Shown here: one piece after another, positions 49,743-57,262 of the stretch | Position numbering within the stretch: the first letter of the stretch is position 1 | Layout of the letters: the number at the start of each line of letters is the position of its first letter | Source of the DNA: UMGS1851 sp900555605 | GTDB lineage: Bacteria; Bacillota; Clostridia; UBA1212; UBA1255 | Length of the DNA: 57,262 bases | Reading direction: 5' to 3' | NCBI GenBank assembly: GCA_902472555.1 | Contig: CABROF010000003.1 | Location: 1 to 57,262, forward strand | Translations under genes and position numbers: made by a program | Notes under the pieces: generated by a model | What the model saw: only the letters and a program-made list of their open reading frames with translations | Database searches by the model: none | Told to the model about the DNA's origin: nothing

Positions 49743-50732
49743 TCAGCCCTGGGCCTGTACGGCTGTAATTGCCACAACGCCGACAATATCTTCCGCAGAA
49801 CACCCGCGAGATAGATCGTTTACGGGTTTTGCGATTCCCTGCAGAATCGGGCCGTATGCTTCAGCCTTTGCAAGACGCTGGGTAAGCTTGTAAGCAATAT
49901 TTCCGCAGTTCAGATCCGGGAAAATGAGCACATTGGCATGACCGGCCACCGGACTTCCGGGCGCCTTTGACTGTCCGACGGAAGGTACCAGCGCCGCATC
50001 CGCCTGCAGCTCTCCGTCTAATAGTAGCTCCGGTGCCTTTTCCTTTGCAAGCCGTGTTGCTTGAATGACTTTCTCTGTCAGTTCGCTTTTTGCACTGCCG
50101 TATGTCGAATAAGAGAGCATCGCAACGACAGGATCCTTCTGCACCAGCTGTTTGAATGAATTTGCAGATTCTATCGCAATATCTGCAAGTCCTTCAGAAT
50201 CGGGATTCTCCACAACGCCGCTGTCCGCATAAACAAAAACGCCCTCCGCACCGTATTCACAATTCGGAACCACCATAACAAAAAATGCAGACGCCATTTT
50301 TGTGCCGGGCTTTGTTTTCAGGATCTGCAAAGACGGCCGAACCGTATCTGCAGTGGAATGCGCCGCGCCGGAAACCATGCCGTCCGCCTCGCCCATTTTC
50401 ACCATCATTGTAGCAAAATATACATAATCCTTCATCATTGCCTCTGCCTTTTCAGGCGTAACGCCTTTGGCTTTTCTAAGCTCATAGAACGCGCTGACAT
50501 AATCGTCAAACCGTTCATACGCGGCCGGATTCACGATTCTGCATTTAGATATATCAAGTCCGCCTGCCAGAGCGGCAATTTTTTCGGGATCACCGACTAA
50601 AATGATATTTGCGATTCCGCGCTCCTGCACCATTGCCGCAGCTTTTATGGTGCGGATATCTTCACTTTCCGGCAAGACAATCGTTTTCATATCCGCTTTT
50701 GCCCGTGCACAGATCTGCTCCAAAAAATTCAT
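49743..50732 (-). CDS. pta: Phosphate acetyltransferase
   Basis: The protein has 329 residues, the short clostridial form without the N-terminal regulatory domain; it converts acetyl-CoA and phosphate to acetyl phosphate. VLPESEDIRTIKAA, DGMVSGAAHSTADTVRPSLQ, SKAPGSPVAGHANVLIFPDL and GCSAEDIVGVVAITAV are typical. The ATG at 50732 follows AGGTGGAG by 6 nt; the longer reading to 50792 lies in the regulatory leader. Upstream, 50763-50859 carries a promoter, cre-like box and hairpin. Confidence 0.97.
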   Translation of the reverse strand: MNFLEQICARAKADMKTIVLPESEDIRTIKAAAMVQERGIANIILVGDPEKIAALAGGLDISKCRIVNPAAYERFDDYVSAFYELRKAKGVTPEKAEAMMKDYVYFATMMVKMGEADGMVSGAAHSTADTVRPSLQILKTKPGTKMASAFFVMVVPNCEYGAEGVFVYADSGVVENPDSEGLADIAIESANSFKQLVQKDPVVAMLSYSTYGSAKSELTEKVIQATRLAKEKAPELLLDGELQADAALVPSVGQSKAPGSPVAGHANVLIFPDLNCGNIAYKLTQRLAKAEAYGPILQGIAKPVNDLSRGCSAEDIVGVVAITAVQAQG

Positions 50733-50762
50733 GATATGCTCCACCTTTCCTATGTTAAGATC

Positions 50763-50776
50763 GCGATTGCAATCGC
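50763..50776. promoter_or_regulatory. 14-bp perfect palindrome in the pta leader
   Basis: GCGATTGCAATCGC is exactly self-complementary. It lies between the terminator-like hairpin and the pta ribosome binding site. Possible operator or second hairpin; no known factor recognised. Confidence 0.4.
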
Positions 50777-50777
50777 T

Positions 50778-50816
50778 AAAAAAATCGGGCAAAAGTCCTT
50801 GGACTTACAAGCCCGA
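50778..50816 (-). terminator. Hairpin with T7 tract (esterase terminator or pta attenuator)
   Basis: On the minus strand TCGGGC pairs with GCCCGA outside and AGTCC with GGACT inside, followed by TTTTTTT. It is 70 bp past the esterase stop, so it can be its terminator. A promoter-like sequence directly upstream (50822-50850) would start transcripts at this hairpin, allowing pta attenuation. Confidence 0.7.
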
Positions 50817-50821
50817 CGATT

Positions 50822-50850
50822 ATTTTACCGCGATTGGCGGTAATTGGCAA
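50822..50850 (-). promoter_or_regulatory. Predicted pta promoter
   Basis: On the minus strand TTGCCA (50850-50845), a 17-bp spacer and TAAAAT (50827-50822), each 5 of 6 to consensus. Predicted start near 50815, at the edge of the hairpin. Confidence 0.5.
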
Positions 50851-50859
50851 GCGCTTTCT
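50846..50859. promoter_or_regulatory. cre-like box before pta
   Basis: GGCAAGCGCTTTCT resembles the catabolite-responsive element (ideal TGAAAGCGCTTTCA), with an intact AAGCGCTTTC core. In Bacillus CcpA activates pta and ackA through cre sites further upstream; here the box overlaps the -35, which would favour repression if the promoter call is right. Confidence 0.45.
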
Positions 50860-50885
50860 TTATTTTACGGCTCTCTCTGCAAGGT

Positions 50886-52241
50886 TCATTCCTGCTCTCT
50901 CAGGTTGATAAAACGAGAGGCCGTGATATAAGAGATGCCGTCTTGTTCTGTCGTAAGCTCCAGATAGTAGCATGTCGCCTCCGGCGGCACCGTTGCCATG
51001 ACCGTACGGCTCCGCCTGTCCACATCAGCAGAAACGCTCTGCCACTCCGAACACAGCGAAGCAGCGGCATTTTCCGGCTGTTTCGTATATGCATAGCGTT
51101 CTGTAAGATAATACAGCTTTGCCCGAACAGAGGCGTTCTCATGGCAGGTAAACGTGCAGGAAACGGCGCTTCCCGGCGCAGCGGCTTCCGGCTGGTCGGC
51201 AACAGCCGTATACTGCGGCCCCTTTCCAACAATGCTGTCCGCAAACGCAAAGCTCTCATAGCATGGATAATTTGCCGTATCCCAGCAGCAGTCATGGCCG
51301 TGGACCCACCCGCTCTTGATGCTCAATGCTGTTTTCGCATGATTCGGAGCCGTAGCTATGTAGGATTTCGAATTCACATTTAAAGAAAAGCAGGTGTCAT
51401 CATTCATGCAAAGCCACAGTACCGGTATCTTCACCCGGCTGAAACGGTCTTGCGCAGACCACAGCGTCTGAATACGCTTTGAGGCAAACCGCTCCCCCAT
51501 CCAGGACAAGCTTTCATCCAGATATCCGCCGCCGTAAATCGGCACCGCAAAAGCAAAACTGTTTTTGTAACCGATTGCCAGGGCGCTGATTACACTTCCC
51601 CAGGAAATCCCCACCAGTCCGATCCGGCTGCGGTCCACCGCGTCAAATGTGCCTAATACAGCATTTGCCAGCAGCACCTGACCGACAGCATGATACATCC
51701 ACATCTCTTCTGCAGGAATCAAAGGGTTCATGTCATCAAAATCCGGTGCGGCGCAATATCCCTCTTCTTCAAAAATGCCATATGGTCCATGAATCCATTC
51801 ACCGCTTGCACCGGCCGGCGCGCCGGCCTTGACTGCATACGGGAAGGATCCGGTTGTATCCATTGCAATCGCCGCATATCCCCGATCATTCCAGGCCTTC
51901 ACCCACTGCGCAAACGCATGACCGCCGCCTCCGTGAACCAGCACCACTCCGGGAACCTTTTCATTTTGCTGAAGATTGTCCGGAAAGCCGATATAAGCAA
52001 AAACCTTTGTCTTTCTTCCGTCTGCATCCATACCGTCATAGGTATAAGCCTGGATACCGAAAAACGCGCCTTCCGGATCACACGCCGGCACGCGTACGAG
52101 ATGCAGCGCTTCTGTTTTTCTGTCCGCAAGCTGATCCATTATCCGCGTGATCCTTTCTGCAGTCTTTTCGTCCGTGCAGGCGCAATCCGCCTCCCTCTTC
52201 TCTCCCTCTTTGACGCCCTCTGAAAAATCATATAATCCCAT
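50886..52241 (-). CDS. Alpha/beta-hydrolase, acetylxylan-esterase-like
   Basis: The protein has 451 residues and no signal peptide. VPGVVLVHGGGGHAFAQW gives the oxyanion hole region and GLVGISWGSVISALA the nucleophile elbow (GxSxG, Ser in GISWG); a catalytic His is likely in GWVHGHDCCW. The N-terminal 300 residues resemble the AXE1/dienelactone-hydrolase group of sugar esterases, and the C-terminal 130 residues form an extra beta-rich region (CTFTCHENASVRAKLYYLT). Substrate not determined. The ATG at 52241 has GGAGG 9 nt upstream. It has a very strong promoter and is probably monocistronic. Confidence 0.75.
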   Translation of the reverse strand: MGLYDFSEGVKEGEKREADCACTDEKTAERITRIMDQLADRKTEALHLVRVPACDPEGAFFGIQAYTYDGMDADGRKTKVFAYIGFPDNLQQNEKVPGVVLVHGGGGHAFAQWVKAWNDRGYAAIAMDTTGSFPYAVKAGAPAGASGEWIHGPYGIFEEEGYCAAPDFDDMNPLIPAEEMWMYHAVGQVLLANAVLGTFDAVDRSRIGLVGISWGSVISALAIGYKNSFAFAVPIYGGGYLDESLSWMGERFASKRIQTLWSAQDRFSRVKIPVLWLCMNDDTCFSLNVNSKSYIATAPNHAKTALSIKSGWVHGHDCCWDTANYPCYESFAFADSIVGKGPQYTAVADQPEAAAPGSAVSCTFTCHENASVRAKLYYLTERYAYTKQPENAAASLCSEWQSVSADVDRRSRTVMATVPPEATCYYLELTTEQDGISYITASRFINLREQE

Positions 52242-52343
52242 ATTATGCATCCTCCAATCTGAGATCGCGGTCTGTTATTTCCGCTTGATCCGCTGTTTCT
52301 TTTCTGCCTGCAGACAGCACCACATAATAAAACACACTGCAAT

Positions 52344-52372
52344 AATATAGATGGCGGCAAATCAAATGTCAA
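52344..52372 (-). promoter_or_regulatory. Strong promoter of the esterase gene
   Basis: On the minus strand a perfect TTGACA (52372-52367), a 17-bp spacer and TATATT (52349-52344). Leader of about 95 nt to the ATG at 52241. Confidence 0.75.
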
Positions 52373-52408
52373 TAATTTTTTTAAACGATTTAAATATTTA
52401 TTTTCTAT

Positions 52409-52459
52409 AGATCGCCGCTGCTGAAGCAGCAAGCGCCGCAGAGGACCTGCAAGCGATCT
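52409..52459 (-). other. Structured 51-nt element, possible three-way junction RNA
   Basis: On the minus strand AGATCGC and GCGATCT close a stem that encloses two hairpins, GCAG-GTCCT-CTGC and GCTGC-TTCA-GCAGC. It begins within the stop codon of the DUF4363 gene and lacks a T-run. It could be a 3'-end structure of that operon or a small RNA element. Confidence 0.4.
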
Positions 52460-52857
52460 CAGAATATATTCAGCGGTACCAATTTATCATTGGTGCGCAC
52501 CACCTCAAACAGGCGTTTCAGCTTTACGGCTTCCAGCTCCGCACTTTCCTTCAGACCATCCTCCGCACATTGTAAGAATAACGATACTGTGAGGTCAACC
52601 TCTTTAATCATTCCATGATCCAGGCAAAAGCTCCAATGATCCATATGCTTGTGCCATATTGCTCTGAGCCTTTCGCAGGACTGCGGAAGCTGCTCATTCT
52701 GACCATTCAGATCCTCCCGGATCGCTTCTACCTGCCGCCACATTTTACGGATGTCATTTTCAATCATGCGGTCAAAAGAAAACGTAGTGATAAATACAAA
52801 TGAGAATATCAGGATCACGGAAATAATGTATACCAAGGTGTTTTTATATAATTTCAT
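52459..52857 (-). CDS. DUF4363 family protein
   Basis: The protein has 132 residues: one N-terminal membrane helix (LVYIISVILIFSFVFITTF) and a helical external domain (MIENDIRKMWRQVEAIREDL, WSFCLDHGMIKEVDLTVSLF). Function unknown. The ATG overlaps the TGA of the DUF421 gene, the standard pairing of these two families in spore-formers. Confidence 0.88.
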   Translation of the reverse strand: MKLYKNTLVYIISVILIFSFVFITTFSFDRMIENDIRKMWRQVEAIREDLNGQNEQLPQSCERLRAIWHKHMDHWSFCLDHGMIKEVDLTVSLFLQCAEDGLKESAELEAVKLKRLFEVVRTNDKLVPLNIF

Positions 52858-53549
52858 ACATTCCCTCCGCTGTTTTTCTGTTTTGCTTTTTTCAGCTGTG
52901 TGAAAAAGCTCCCTTCAGAATCTACATAACAATAAAACACATCCTGTATGCTGTCGGCGCCGGCCTTTTGAATTTCTTCAACCAAGGTTTGCGGCGCAAT
53001 CTGAACAGTGTTCAGATTTTCTTCTACCAGGTATCCGCCTACAATCAGATCGGTTACAACGCCTTCCGCAGCCTGAATCTGCAGGTCCTCGCGCCGGACA
53101 GTATCTGCCCTGCTGTATGGAATGACGCTTAACTCTCCGTTATTTTCAAGGGTTGCCAGCAGAACGTCATTGACGCTCGGATAGCCCTTGAGCCGCAGCG
53201 CTTCCAGCAGATCATCGAGATTATACATTTCATTGCGCAGATTTTTCTCTACTACATCGCCGTTTCGAATTACAACGCTGGGTCTGCCGCAGATAAAGCC
53301 TCTGAACCTTTTGTTCTTCATAATAAAAAAAGAGATTGTCAGCTGTGCCAGCAGCAGAGACAGAATCGGAATGATTCCGCTCATCAGCGGTGTCGCCGAA
53401 TCCTGCATCGGCAAAGCCGCCAAATCCGATATCATCAGCGCAATTACGAATTCATACGGCTGCAGCTGTCCGATCTGCCGTTTTCCCATGCATCTCATTA
53501 CAAAAATAACAATGACATACATGATGATCGTTCGAACAAAACTAACCAA
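52854..53549 (-). CDS. DUF421 (YetF-like) membrane protein
   Basis: The protein has 231 residues: three membrane helices (FVRTIIMYVIVIFVMRCMGK, EFVIALMISDLAALPM, IIPILSLLLAQLTISFFIM) and a cytoplasmic domain (GRPSVVIRNGDVVEKNLRNEM, LRLKGYPSVNDVLLATLENNG). YetF relatives with an extra domain have been tied to spore heat resistance. The TTG at 53549 is preferred, 6 nt after GAGGTG and matching the usual short start; a TTG at 53585 lacks a ribosome binding site. Confidence 0.88.
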   Translation of the reverse strand: MVSFVRTIIMYVIVIFVMRCMGKRQIGQLQPYEFVIALMISDLAALPMQDSATPLMSGIIPILSLLLAQLTISFFIMKNKRFRGFICGRPSVVIRNGDVVEKNLRNEMYNLDDLLEALRLKGYPSVNDVLLATLENNGELSVIPYSRADTVRREDLQIQAAEGVVTDLIVGGYLVEENLNTVQIAPQTLVEEIQKAGADSIQDVFYCYVDSEGSFFTQLKKAKQKNSGGNV

Positions 53550-53699
53550 ACCTAACACCTCGTCTCTGATTGCGCGCCTTTTCAAGCCGCAGCTTATGCC
53601 GCGTGGCGCCCGCGCTCATATTTTAACGTAAAATGTATATTTTATACGTATTTGCCCAGACTAAAGAACGGAATCCCAATTCAGAAAGGATGATGTAAG

Positions 53700-53936
53700 A
53701 TGGTTCAAACGTCGCCAAATACGCAGACGCAATCCGTGCTGCCCAGCAAAAGCCTGACAATATTAGAGGATCAGCTGAATTCTGAGGCGCTGGCAATCAA
53801 GAAGTATAACCTGTTTGCCAATTCCTGCAGCGATCCGAATTTAAAAAGCGTCTGTGAGCGCGCGGAGCAAATGCATCGGCTGCATTTTGACACATTATGC
53901 AATTATTTAAATTCTCACAATAAGCCCATGCAGTGA
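53700..53936 (+). CDS. CotF-like spore coat protein (first of pair)
   Basis: The protein has 78 residues. LTILEDQLNSEALAIKKYN, CERAEQMHRLHFDTLCNYLN and NKPMQ match small clostridial coat-associated four-helix (CotF/ferritin-like) proteins. AAAGGA lies 10 nt upstream. A CATATTTTA stretch at 53617-53625 fits a sigma-K -10 element, but no matching -35 was seen. Likely made late in the mother cell together with the next gene. Confidence 0.75.
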   Translation: MVQTSPNTQTQSVLPSKSLTILEDQLNSEALAIKKYNLFANSCSDPNLKSVCERAEQMHRLHFDTLCNYLNSHNKPMQ

Positions 53937-53961
53937 GCAAACACAGAAAGGAGTCAGCAGA

Positions 53962-54231
53962 ATGGATCAGATCTTATCAGAACAGGAATGCATGGAGGAT
54001 GCGCTGGCAACGGAAAAACAACTGATCAGCACATATGCCACCTATGTCGCAGAGGCCAGCTGTCAGAACCTCCGGAATGAAATTACAAAAATCATTACGG
54101 AAACGCAGCAGGTGCAGTTTGAGATTTTTAACGCGATGAAATCCAGAGGATGGTATCAAATTAAAAACGCGTCTCTGCCGGAGGTACAGCAAACAGCGCA
54201 AAAATTCTCACAGATCAGAAGTCAGCTGTAA
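53962..54231 (+). CDS. CotF-like spore coat protein (second of pair)
   Basis: The protein has 89 residues. MEDALATEKQLISTYATYVAEA, LRNEITKIITETQQVQFEIF and MKSRGWYQIKNASLPEVQQ are characteristic of the CotF coat domain. AAAGGAG lies 9-10 nt before the ATG. It is 25 bp after the first coat gene, so the two are one operon and probably interact. Confidence 0.88.
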   Translation: MDQILSEQECMEDALATEKQLISTYATYVAEASCQNLRNEITKIITETQQVQFEIFNAMKSRGWYQIKNASLPEVQQTAQKFSQIRSQL

Positions 54232-54259
54232 AAAAAGCGGGCTGCACGGCTTGCAGCCC
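54230..54259 (-). terminator. Intrinsic terminator of the methyltransferase operon
   Basis: On the minus strand GGGCTGCA and TGCAGCCC pair around a 5-nt loop, followed by GC and a run of seven T. The hairpin can also end the converging coat operon, although no T-run follows on the plus strand. 54260-54303 is otherwise featureless apart from a run of nine C. Confidence 0.85.
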
Positions 54260-54303
54260 CGGTACATACGCAACAGATTTTGCATCCCCCCCCCGGCTGC
54301 TGC

Positions 54304-55470
54304 CTACCGCGCGAGATCCGCGAGATCCTTTTCAAGCGTCAATTCTGCCCCCAATGAACGGCATACCGCAAGATATGCCTCCCACTTCTCCGGCTGGAAC
54401 CCTCTGGCGTGTTCCGCCCTGATCATCAGATTTTTCGGCGTATCTAAAGGAGAAATATATTCCACCATGGATACGTCGTACCCGAATGCTTCTAAGGCCA
54501 TGGCGCGCAGCCCGTCCGTTAGATTGTCCGCGATTCTGGCTTTCAGGACGCCGTATTTCAATATTTGCGAAAATCCATCGAGATGATACTGTGCATTCAG
54601 CTCCCTGTGGCAGCAGGGGACGCATACGATGGACGGAATCTTATGCCGGATTCCGAAGCTAAGCGCTTTGTCTGTCGCTGTGTCGCACGCATGCAGCGTC
54701 AGAAGCAGCTGATAGGATTTCTGCGGTATATACTGCATAATATCGGTTTCCACAAACATCATATTCTGATAGTTCAGCTGTGCCGCCATGCGTTTTGATT
54801 CCGCGATCACACCGCCGTTGTAATCCAGCCCCGTTATATGGCATTTTTGGCCTAATACCTCTTTGATATAATAATTCAGGACAAACGACAAATAGGACTT
54901 GCCGCAGGCGCAGTCTACGACCTGCAGTACAGAATGCTGCCGGCACAGCGTCCGGAGCATCGGATCAATCAGTTCCACAAAATGATCAATCTGGTTATAC
55001 TTACGGATTTTATCGTTTTTCACTTTTCCGTTTTGCCCCAAAAGCCCAATGGTCCGAAGCAGCGGCGCAGCCCGGTCCGCACGGATATAATAGGCCCGGT
55101 CCCCCATGGCCGCCGGCTGTTGCCCTGCCTGCGCCGGCGCGGCGGAGGCGGTGGTTTCCGTAGTTACACTTTTTTGATCCGCACGGATCCGGATGTCTTT
55201 TCCGCGTTCCCGATAAATAAGCAGCATACTGTCATAAAGAGGAATCTGCTCTTTGATAAAGGCGCGGAATGCGTCAGCCGTCAGGCAATATGCAGCGCCG
55301 TTATGGTAAAATGCAAGCAGTGCCTCCTCCCGGACCGCGCGCAGTTCGTACCGTTTGCTTCCGGATAAAAAGGCAGCCGTGATTTCTATAAAAAATTCCC
55401 GATTTTCTGCAAACCGGCCCATAAGGCCGGACATAAAGAGATCAACCTTTTCCCCTATTTGTTTATTCAT
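54304..55470 (-). CDS. SAM-dependent methyltransferase (Methyltransf_32-like)
   Basis: The protein has 388 residues. The Rossmann-type core includes VVDCACGKSYLSFVLNYYI (motif I), CHITGLDYNGGVIAES (motif II) and LLLTLHACDTATDKAL, VCVPCCHRELNAQ, which resemble the PF13679 group of methyltransferases, some of which act on RNA. An N-terminal 150-residue region has no known domain. The ATG at 55470 follows AAGGAGG by 10 nt and overlaps the TGA of the pseudouridine synthase gene, so the two are coupled, fitting an RNA-modification role. Confidence 0.82.
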   Translation of the reverse strand: MNKQIGEKVDLFMSGLMGRFAENREFFIEITAAFLSGSKRYELRAVREEALLAFYHNGAAYCLTADAFRAFIKEQIPLYDSMLLIYRERGKDIRIRADQKSVTTETTASAAPAQAGQQPAAMGDRAYYIRADRAAPLLRTIGLLGQNGKVKNDKIRKYNQIDHFVELIDPMLRTLCRQHSVLQVVDCACGKSYLSFVLNYYIKEVLGQKCHITGLDYNGGVIAESKRMAAQLNYQNMMFVETDIMQYIPQKSYQLLLTLHACDTATDKALSFGIRHKIPSIVCVPCCHRELNAQYHLDGFSQILKYGVLKARIADNLTDGLRAMALEAFGYDVSMVEYISPLDTPKNLMIRAEHARGFQPEKWEAYLAVCRSLGAELTLEKDLADLAR

Positions 55471-56171
55471 TTCAAGATTTCCTCCTTTTCCTCCGCGGTC
55501 AGCTCCCGGTACGCCCCCGGCAGCAGCCCCGTATCCATCCGGACGCCGCCGATAGCGGTCCGCTTCAGCAGCAGTACCTGTATGCCCCGAGCGGAAAACA
55601 TCCGTTTGACCTGATGAAATTTTCCTTCGCAAATCGTTACCGTTCCGTAGCAGGCCGTCTCAACCGCCAGCCGTGCCGGCATACATCGATAACCATCTCC
55701 CAGGGTGATTCCTTGTGCAAAGGCCTCTATATCTTCACTATTCGGCGTCCGATCCAAAAAGCATACGTATTCTTTCGGAACATGGCGTTCCGGCGTAATT
55801 ACCGCATGTACAAAGGCGCCGTCATTTGTCAGAAGCAAAAAGCCCTCACTGTCTTTGTCCAGGCGGCCTGCCGGCGTCAGATGATAATGTGCAAAATCCT
55901 CCCCCACCAGATCAACGGCAGTTGCCGCGCCCCGGGCGTCCTCCGTCGCGGACAATACGCCGGCAGGCTTATTCATCATCAGATAGACATATCTTTGATA
56001 TCTCACGGGACTACCGCTCACGCAGACAGTTTGACAGTCCGGATTCAATTTGAATTCACTGCCGCATACAGGCTCTCCGTCCACAGTTACCGCCCCTGAT
56101 TTAATTAATTGTTTAACATCCTTTCTGGACCCAAAGCCCATATTGGATAACAGCTTGTCCAGCCGAATCAA
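55467..56171 (-). CDS. 16S rRNA pseudouridine synthase (RsuA family)
   Basis: The protein has 234 residues: N-terminal S4-like domain (IRLDKLLSNMGFGSRKDVKQLI), then the catalytic domain with LTPAGRLDKDSEGFLLLTNDG (catalytic Asp in GRLDKDS) and GKFHQVKRMFSARG. It resembles the RsuA/RluF group that modifies rRNA uridine, probably at the 516 position region. The TTG at 56171 is 8 nt after AAGGAG; a GTG at 56180 lies too close to that site. Confidence 0.92.
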   Translation of the reverse strand: MIRLDKLLSNMGFGSRKDVKQLIKSGAVTVDGEPVCGSEFKLNPDCQTVCVSGSPVRYQRYVYLMMNKPAGVLSATEDARGAATAVDLVGEDFAHYHLTPAGRLDKDSEGFLLLTNDGAFVHAVITPERHVPKEYVCFLDRTPNSEDIEAFAQGITLGDGYRCMPARLAVETACYGTVTICEGKFHQVKRMFSARGIQVLLLKRTAIGGVRMDTGLLPGAYRELTAEEKEEILK

Positions 56172-56223
56172 TGGATTCACTCCTTTTTACCTGCAGCCCA
56201 TGTCTTTGCCGCCGCTGCGGCAA

Positions 56224-57262
56224 TCAATTCTTGCGCCAGCCCTTCGGATATAAATTCTTCAGCACCCCCTTGTGAACCTGTCCCAGCCCCACAAGGTAGC
56301 CTTCCACGCATACAGCCGTCAGCCCATCTTCATTCGTTAAAAGTCCGGTAATGGTTTCCCCCTTCAGATAACGCAGCAGCATTTCAGAATGCCGTTCAAA
56401 ATTGAGATTTCGCAGAAACGCATGGCGGCCGCAGGCCATTGCAAAGGGATGAGAGGGAATCAGCTTCCCATAGCGTATCGCCCCCATCGAAACACCGGCC
56501 CGCGCGGTGTGCAGGCCGTCCAAGCAGGGCGGGTCACAGGGCAGATAGCAGAGATGCTCTCCCATGGTAAAATAGCGTCCCTCCCATGGGGTACCATGCA
56601 TATTTTTCGACCAAAATTCGCACAGCTCGGGAGGCGGCCCGTTCAGCAGCTTGTAGCTGCGGTTTTCTTCTCGATTGTGCCGCCGGGGCCTTGCGTTTCC
56701 GCAGAAGCGCGCGGTACTGTCCGCAGGCAAATCGTCTTCAGCCGCTTTCTGATTTTTCCCGCAATCCCCTTTCTGCAGCAGCGCGGTAAAATGTCCCTCT
56801 CCTCTGAGCTTATGAGGCCAAAGTCTGGCAGCTCCGGCCAATGCCTCGCTTCCACCGCCCCATGCCGGTACGCCATTCTCTACGCCTGCCGGTTTGGGCG
56901 CCGGAACAATGGCATATTCCGGATGCCGCCGCAAAAACGCCGCAACTGTGCATTCGTTTTCCGCCGGAGTAAAGGTGCATGTGGAGTAAACCAAATATCC
57001 GCCGTCCTTCAGCAGCAGGTCGGCCTGATCCAAAATCGCATCCTGCATCCCGCGGCACTGCTCTGATTTGAATTTTCCCCAGCTGTTTACCGCTTCTGCA
57101 TCCTTGCGGAACATCCCCTCTCCTGAGCAAGGCGCATCAACAATGATTTTATCAAAGTACCCGCTGAAATTGCGCAGCAGATTTTCCGGCGCCTCGTTTA
57201 GAATCACGGCATTGCGCACACCGGCCATCTCCAAATTTTTCACCAGCGCTTTTACGCGTTCT
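56224..57262 (-). CDS. rRNA cytosine methyltransferase, NOL1/NOP2/Sun family, RsmF-like (partial)
   Basis: The gene runs off the right edge; its N-terminus is missing. Visible are the catalytic IVDAPCSGEGMFRKD (Cys in the PCS/G motif), DGGYLVYSTCTFTPAENE with the second cysteine (STC), and a C-terminal PUA-like RsmF tail (GKLIPSHPFAMACGRHAF, ALMEDGLTAVxxEGYLVGLGQ-type segment). The upstream in-frame codons (ERVKALVKNLEM) continue the family consensus. It methylates a 16S rRNA cytosine. Located just upstream of the pseudouridine synthase gene, giving a small rRNA-modification cluster. Confidence 0.9.
   Translation of the reverse strand, partial: ERVKALVKNLEMAGVRNAVILNEAPENLLRNFSGYFDKIIVDAPCSGEGMFRKDAEAVNSWGKFKSEQCRGMQDAILDQADLLLKDGGYLVYSTCTFTPAENECTVAAFLRRHPEYAIVPAPKPAGVENGVPAWGGGSEALAGAARLWPHKLRGEGHFTALLQKGDCGKNQKAAEDDLPADSTARFCGNARPRRHNREENRSYKLLNGPPPELCEFWSKNMHGTPWEGRYFTMGEHLCYLPCDPPCLDGLHTARAGVSMGAIRYGKLIPSHPFAMACGRHAFLRNLNFERHSEMLLRYLKGETITGLLTNEDGLTAVCVEGYLVGLGQVHKGVLKNLYPKGWRKN

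Noticed and set aside
41700..57262. Long opposite-strand open frames within spoIVA, ackA, pta and the rRNA-modification genes
   Set aside because: They are shadows of well-supported genes: no ribosome binding sites, no family features and low-complexity translations.
1..57262. tRNA, rRNA, CRISPR, integrase, transposase or phage genes
   Set aside because: None recognised by eye on either strand. A tRNA scan would settle the tRNA question.

Overview
The window reads as the chromosome of an anaerobic, spore-forming Bacillota of class Clostridia. Sporulation genes (spoIVA, yqfC, yqfD, a pdaA-type deacetylase, two CotF-like coat proteins), an oxygen-independent ribonucleotide reductase (nrdD/nrdG), rubredoxin, pta-ackA acetate formation, frequent TTG starts and strong AGGAGG ribosome binding sites all point that way. 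I saw no tRNA, rRNA, CRISPR array, prophage or insertion sequence. Nearly all of it is core chromosome. The accessory parts are the stretch 4,600-11,450 and the secreted-protein genes at 16,886-20,507.

Layout. 1-4,447 (minus): pfkA, a DUF5685 gene that appears to start at an ATA codon, a J-domain protein and mutS2 (cut by the left edge). 4,605-9,534: an AT-richer glycan island with a cytosolic GH71/99-like hydrolase transcribed leftward, a divergent AraC regulator with a leaderless-looking promoter, then a rightward trio: anchored binding protein, GH71/99-like lipoprotein, second anchored binding protein. A gene remnant and an orphan sugar-binding lipoprotein follow (to 11,434). 11,560-20,507 (minus): dnaE, a phosphosugar mutase, a membrane-anchored GH36-like protein that has lost its catalytic barrel, and a lipoprotein beta-propeller with Ig-like domains. 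20,852-24,417: an M23 peptidase and a class A PBP, with a 49-residue membrane peptide gene between them. 24,508-27,091 (minus): an EF-G-like GTPase and a divergent CoaD-like nucleotidyltransferase. 27,301-28,454: a TIM-barrel isomerase converging on a YhbY RNA-binding protein. 28,611-35,567 (minus): yqfD, yqfC, pdaA-like, two DUF881 proteins, a radical-SAM pair and rubredoxin. 35,759-41,582 (plus): a polytopic membrane protein, nrdG, nrdD with a fused C-terminal redoxin domain, and trxB. 41,699-53,549 (minus): spoIVA, a MATE transporter, plsY, der, a DUF512 radical-SAM protein, rpmF, ackA, pta, an esterase, DUF4363 and DUF421. 53,700-54,231 (plus): two coat genes. 54,304-57,262 (minus): a methyltransferase, an RsuA-type pseudouridine synthase and an RsmF-type methyltransferase (cut by the right edge).

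How genes fit together. nrdG activates NrdD, whose fused CPNC redoxin can plausibly be reduced by the neighbouring TrxB; two NrdR-like boxes 31 bp apart cover the nrdD promoter. pta and ackA form the ATP-yielding acetate branch; the pta leader holds a promoter, a cre-like box and a terminator-like hairpin. In the island, a plausible scheme is that surface-anchored binding proteins and a hydrolase lipoprotein act outside and a paralogous hydrolase acts inside, under the AraC protein.

The strongest candidates for something new are the GH71/99-like plus anchored-binding-protein island, the barrel-less GH36-like membrane protein, the ATA start of the DUF5685 gene, and several promoters that fire straight into stable hairpins (pfkA, pta, rpmF).
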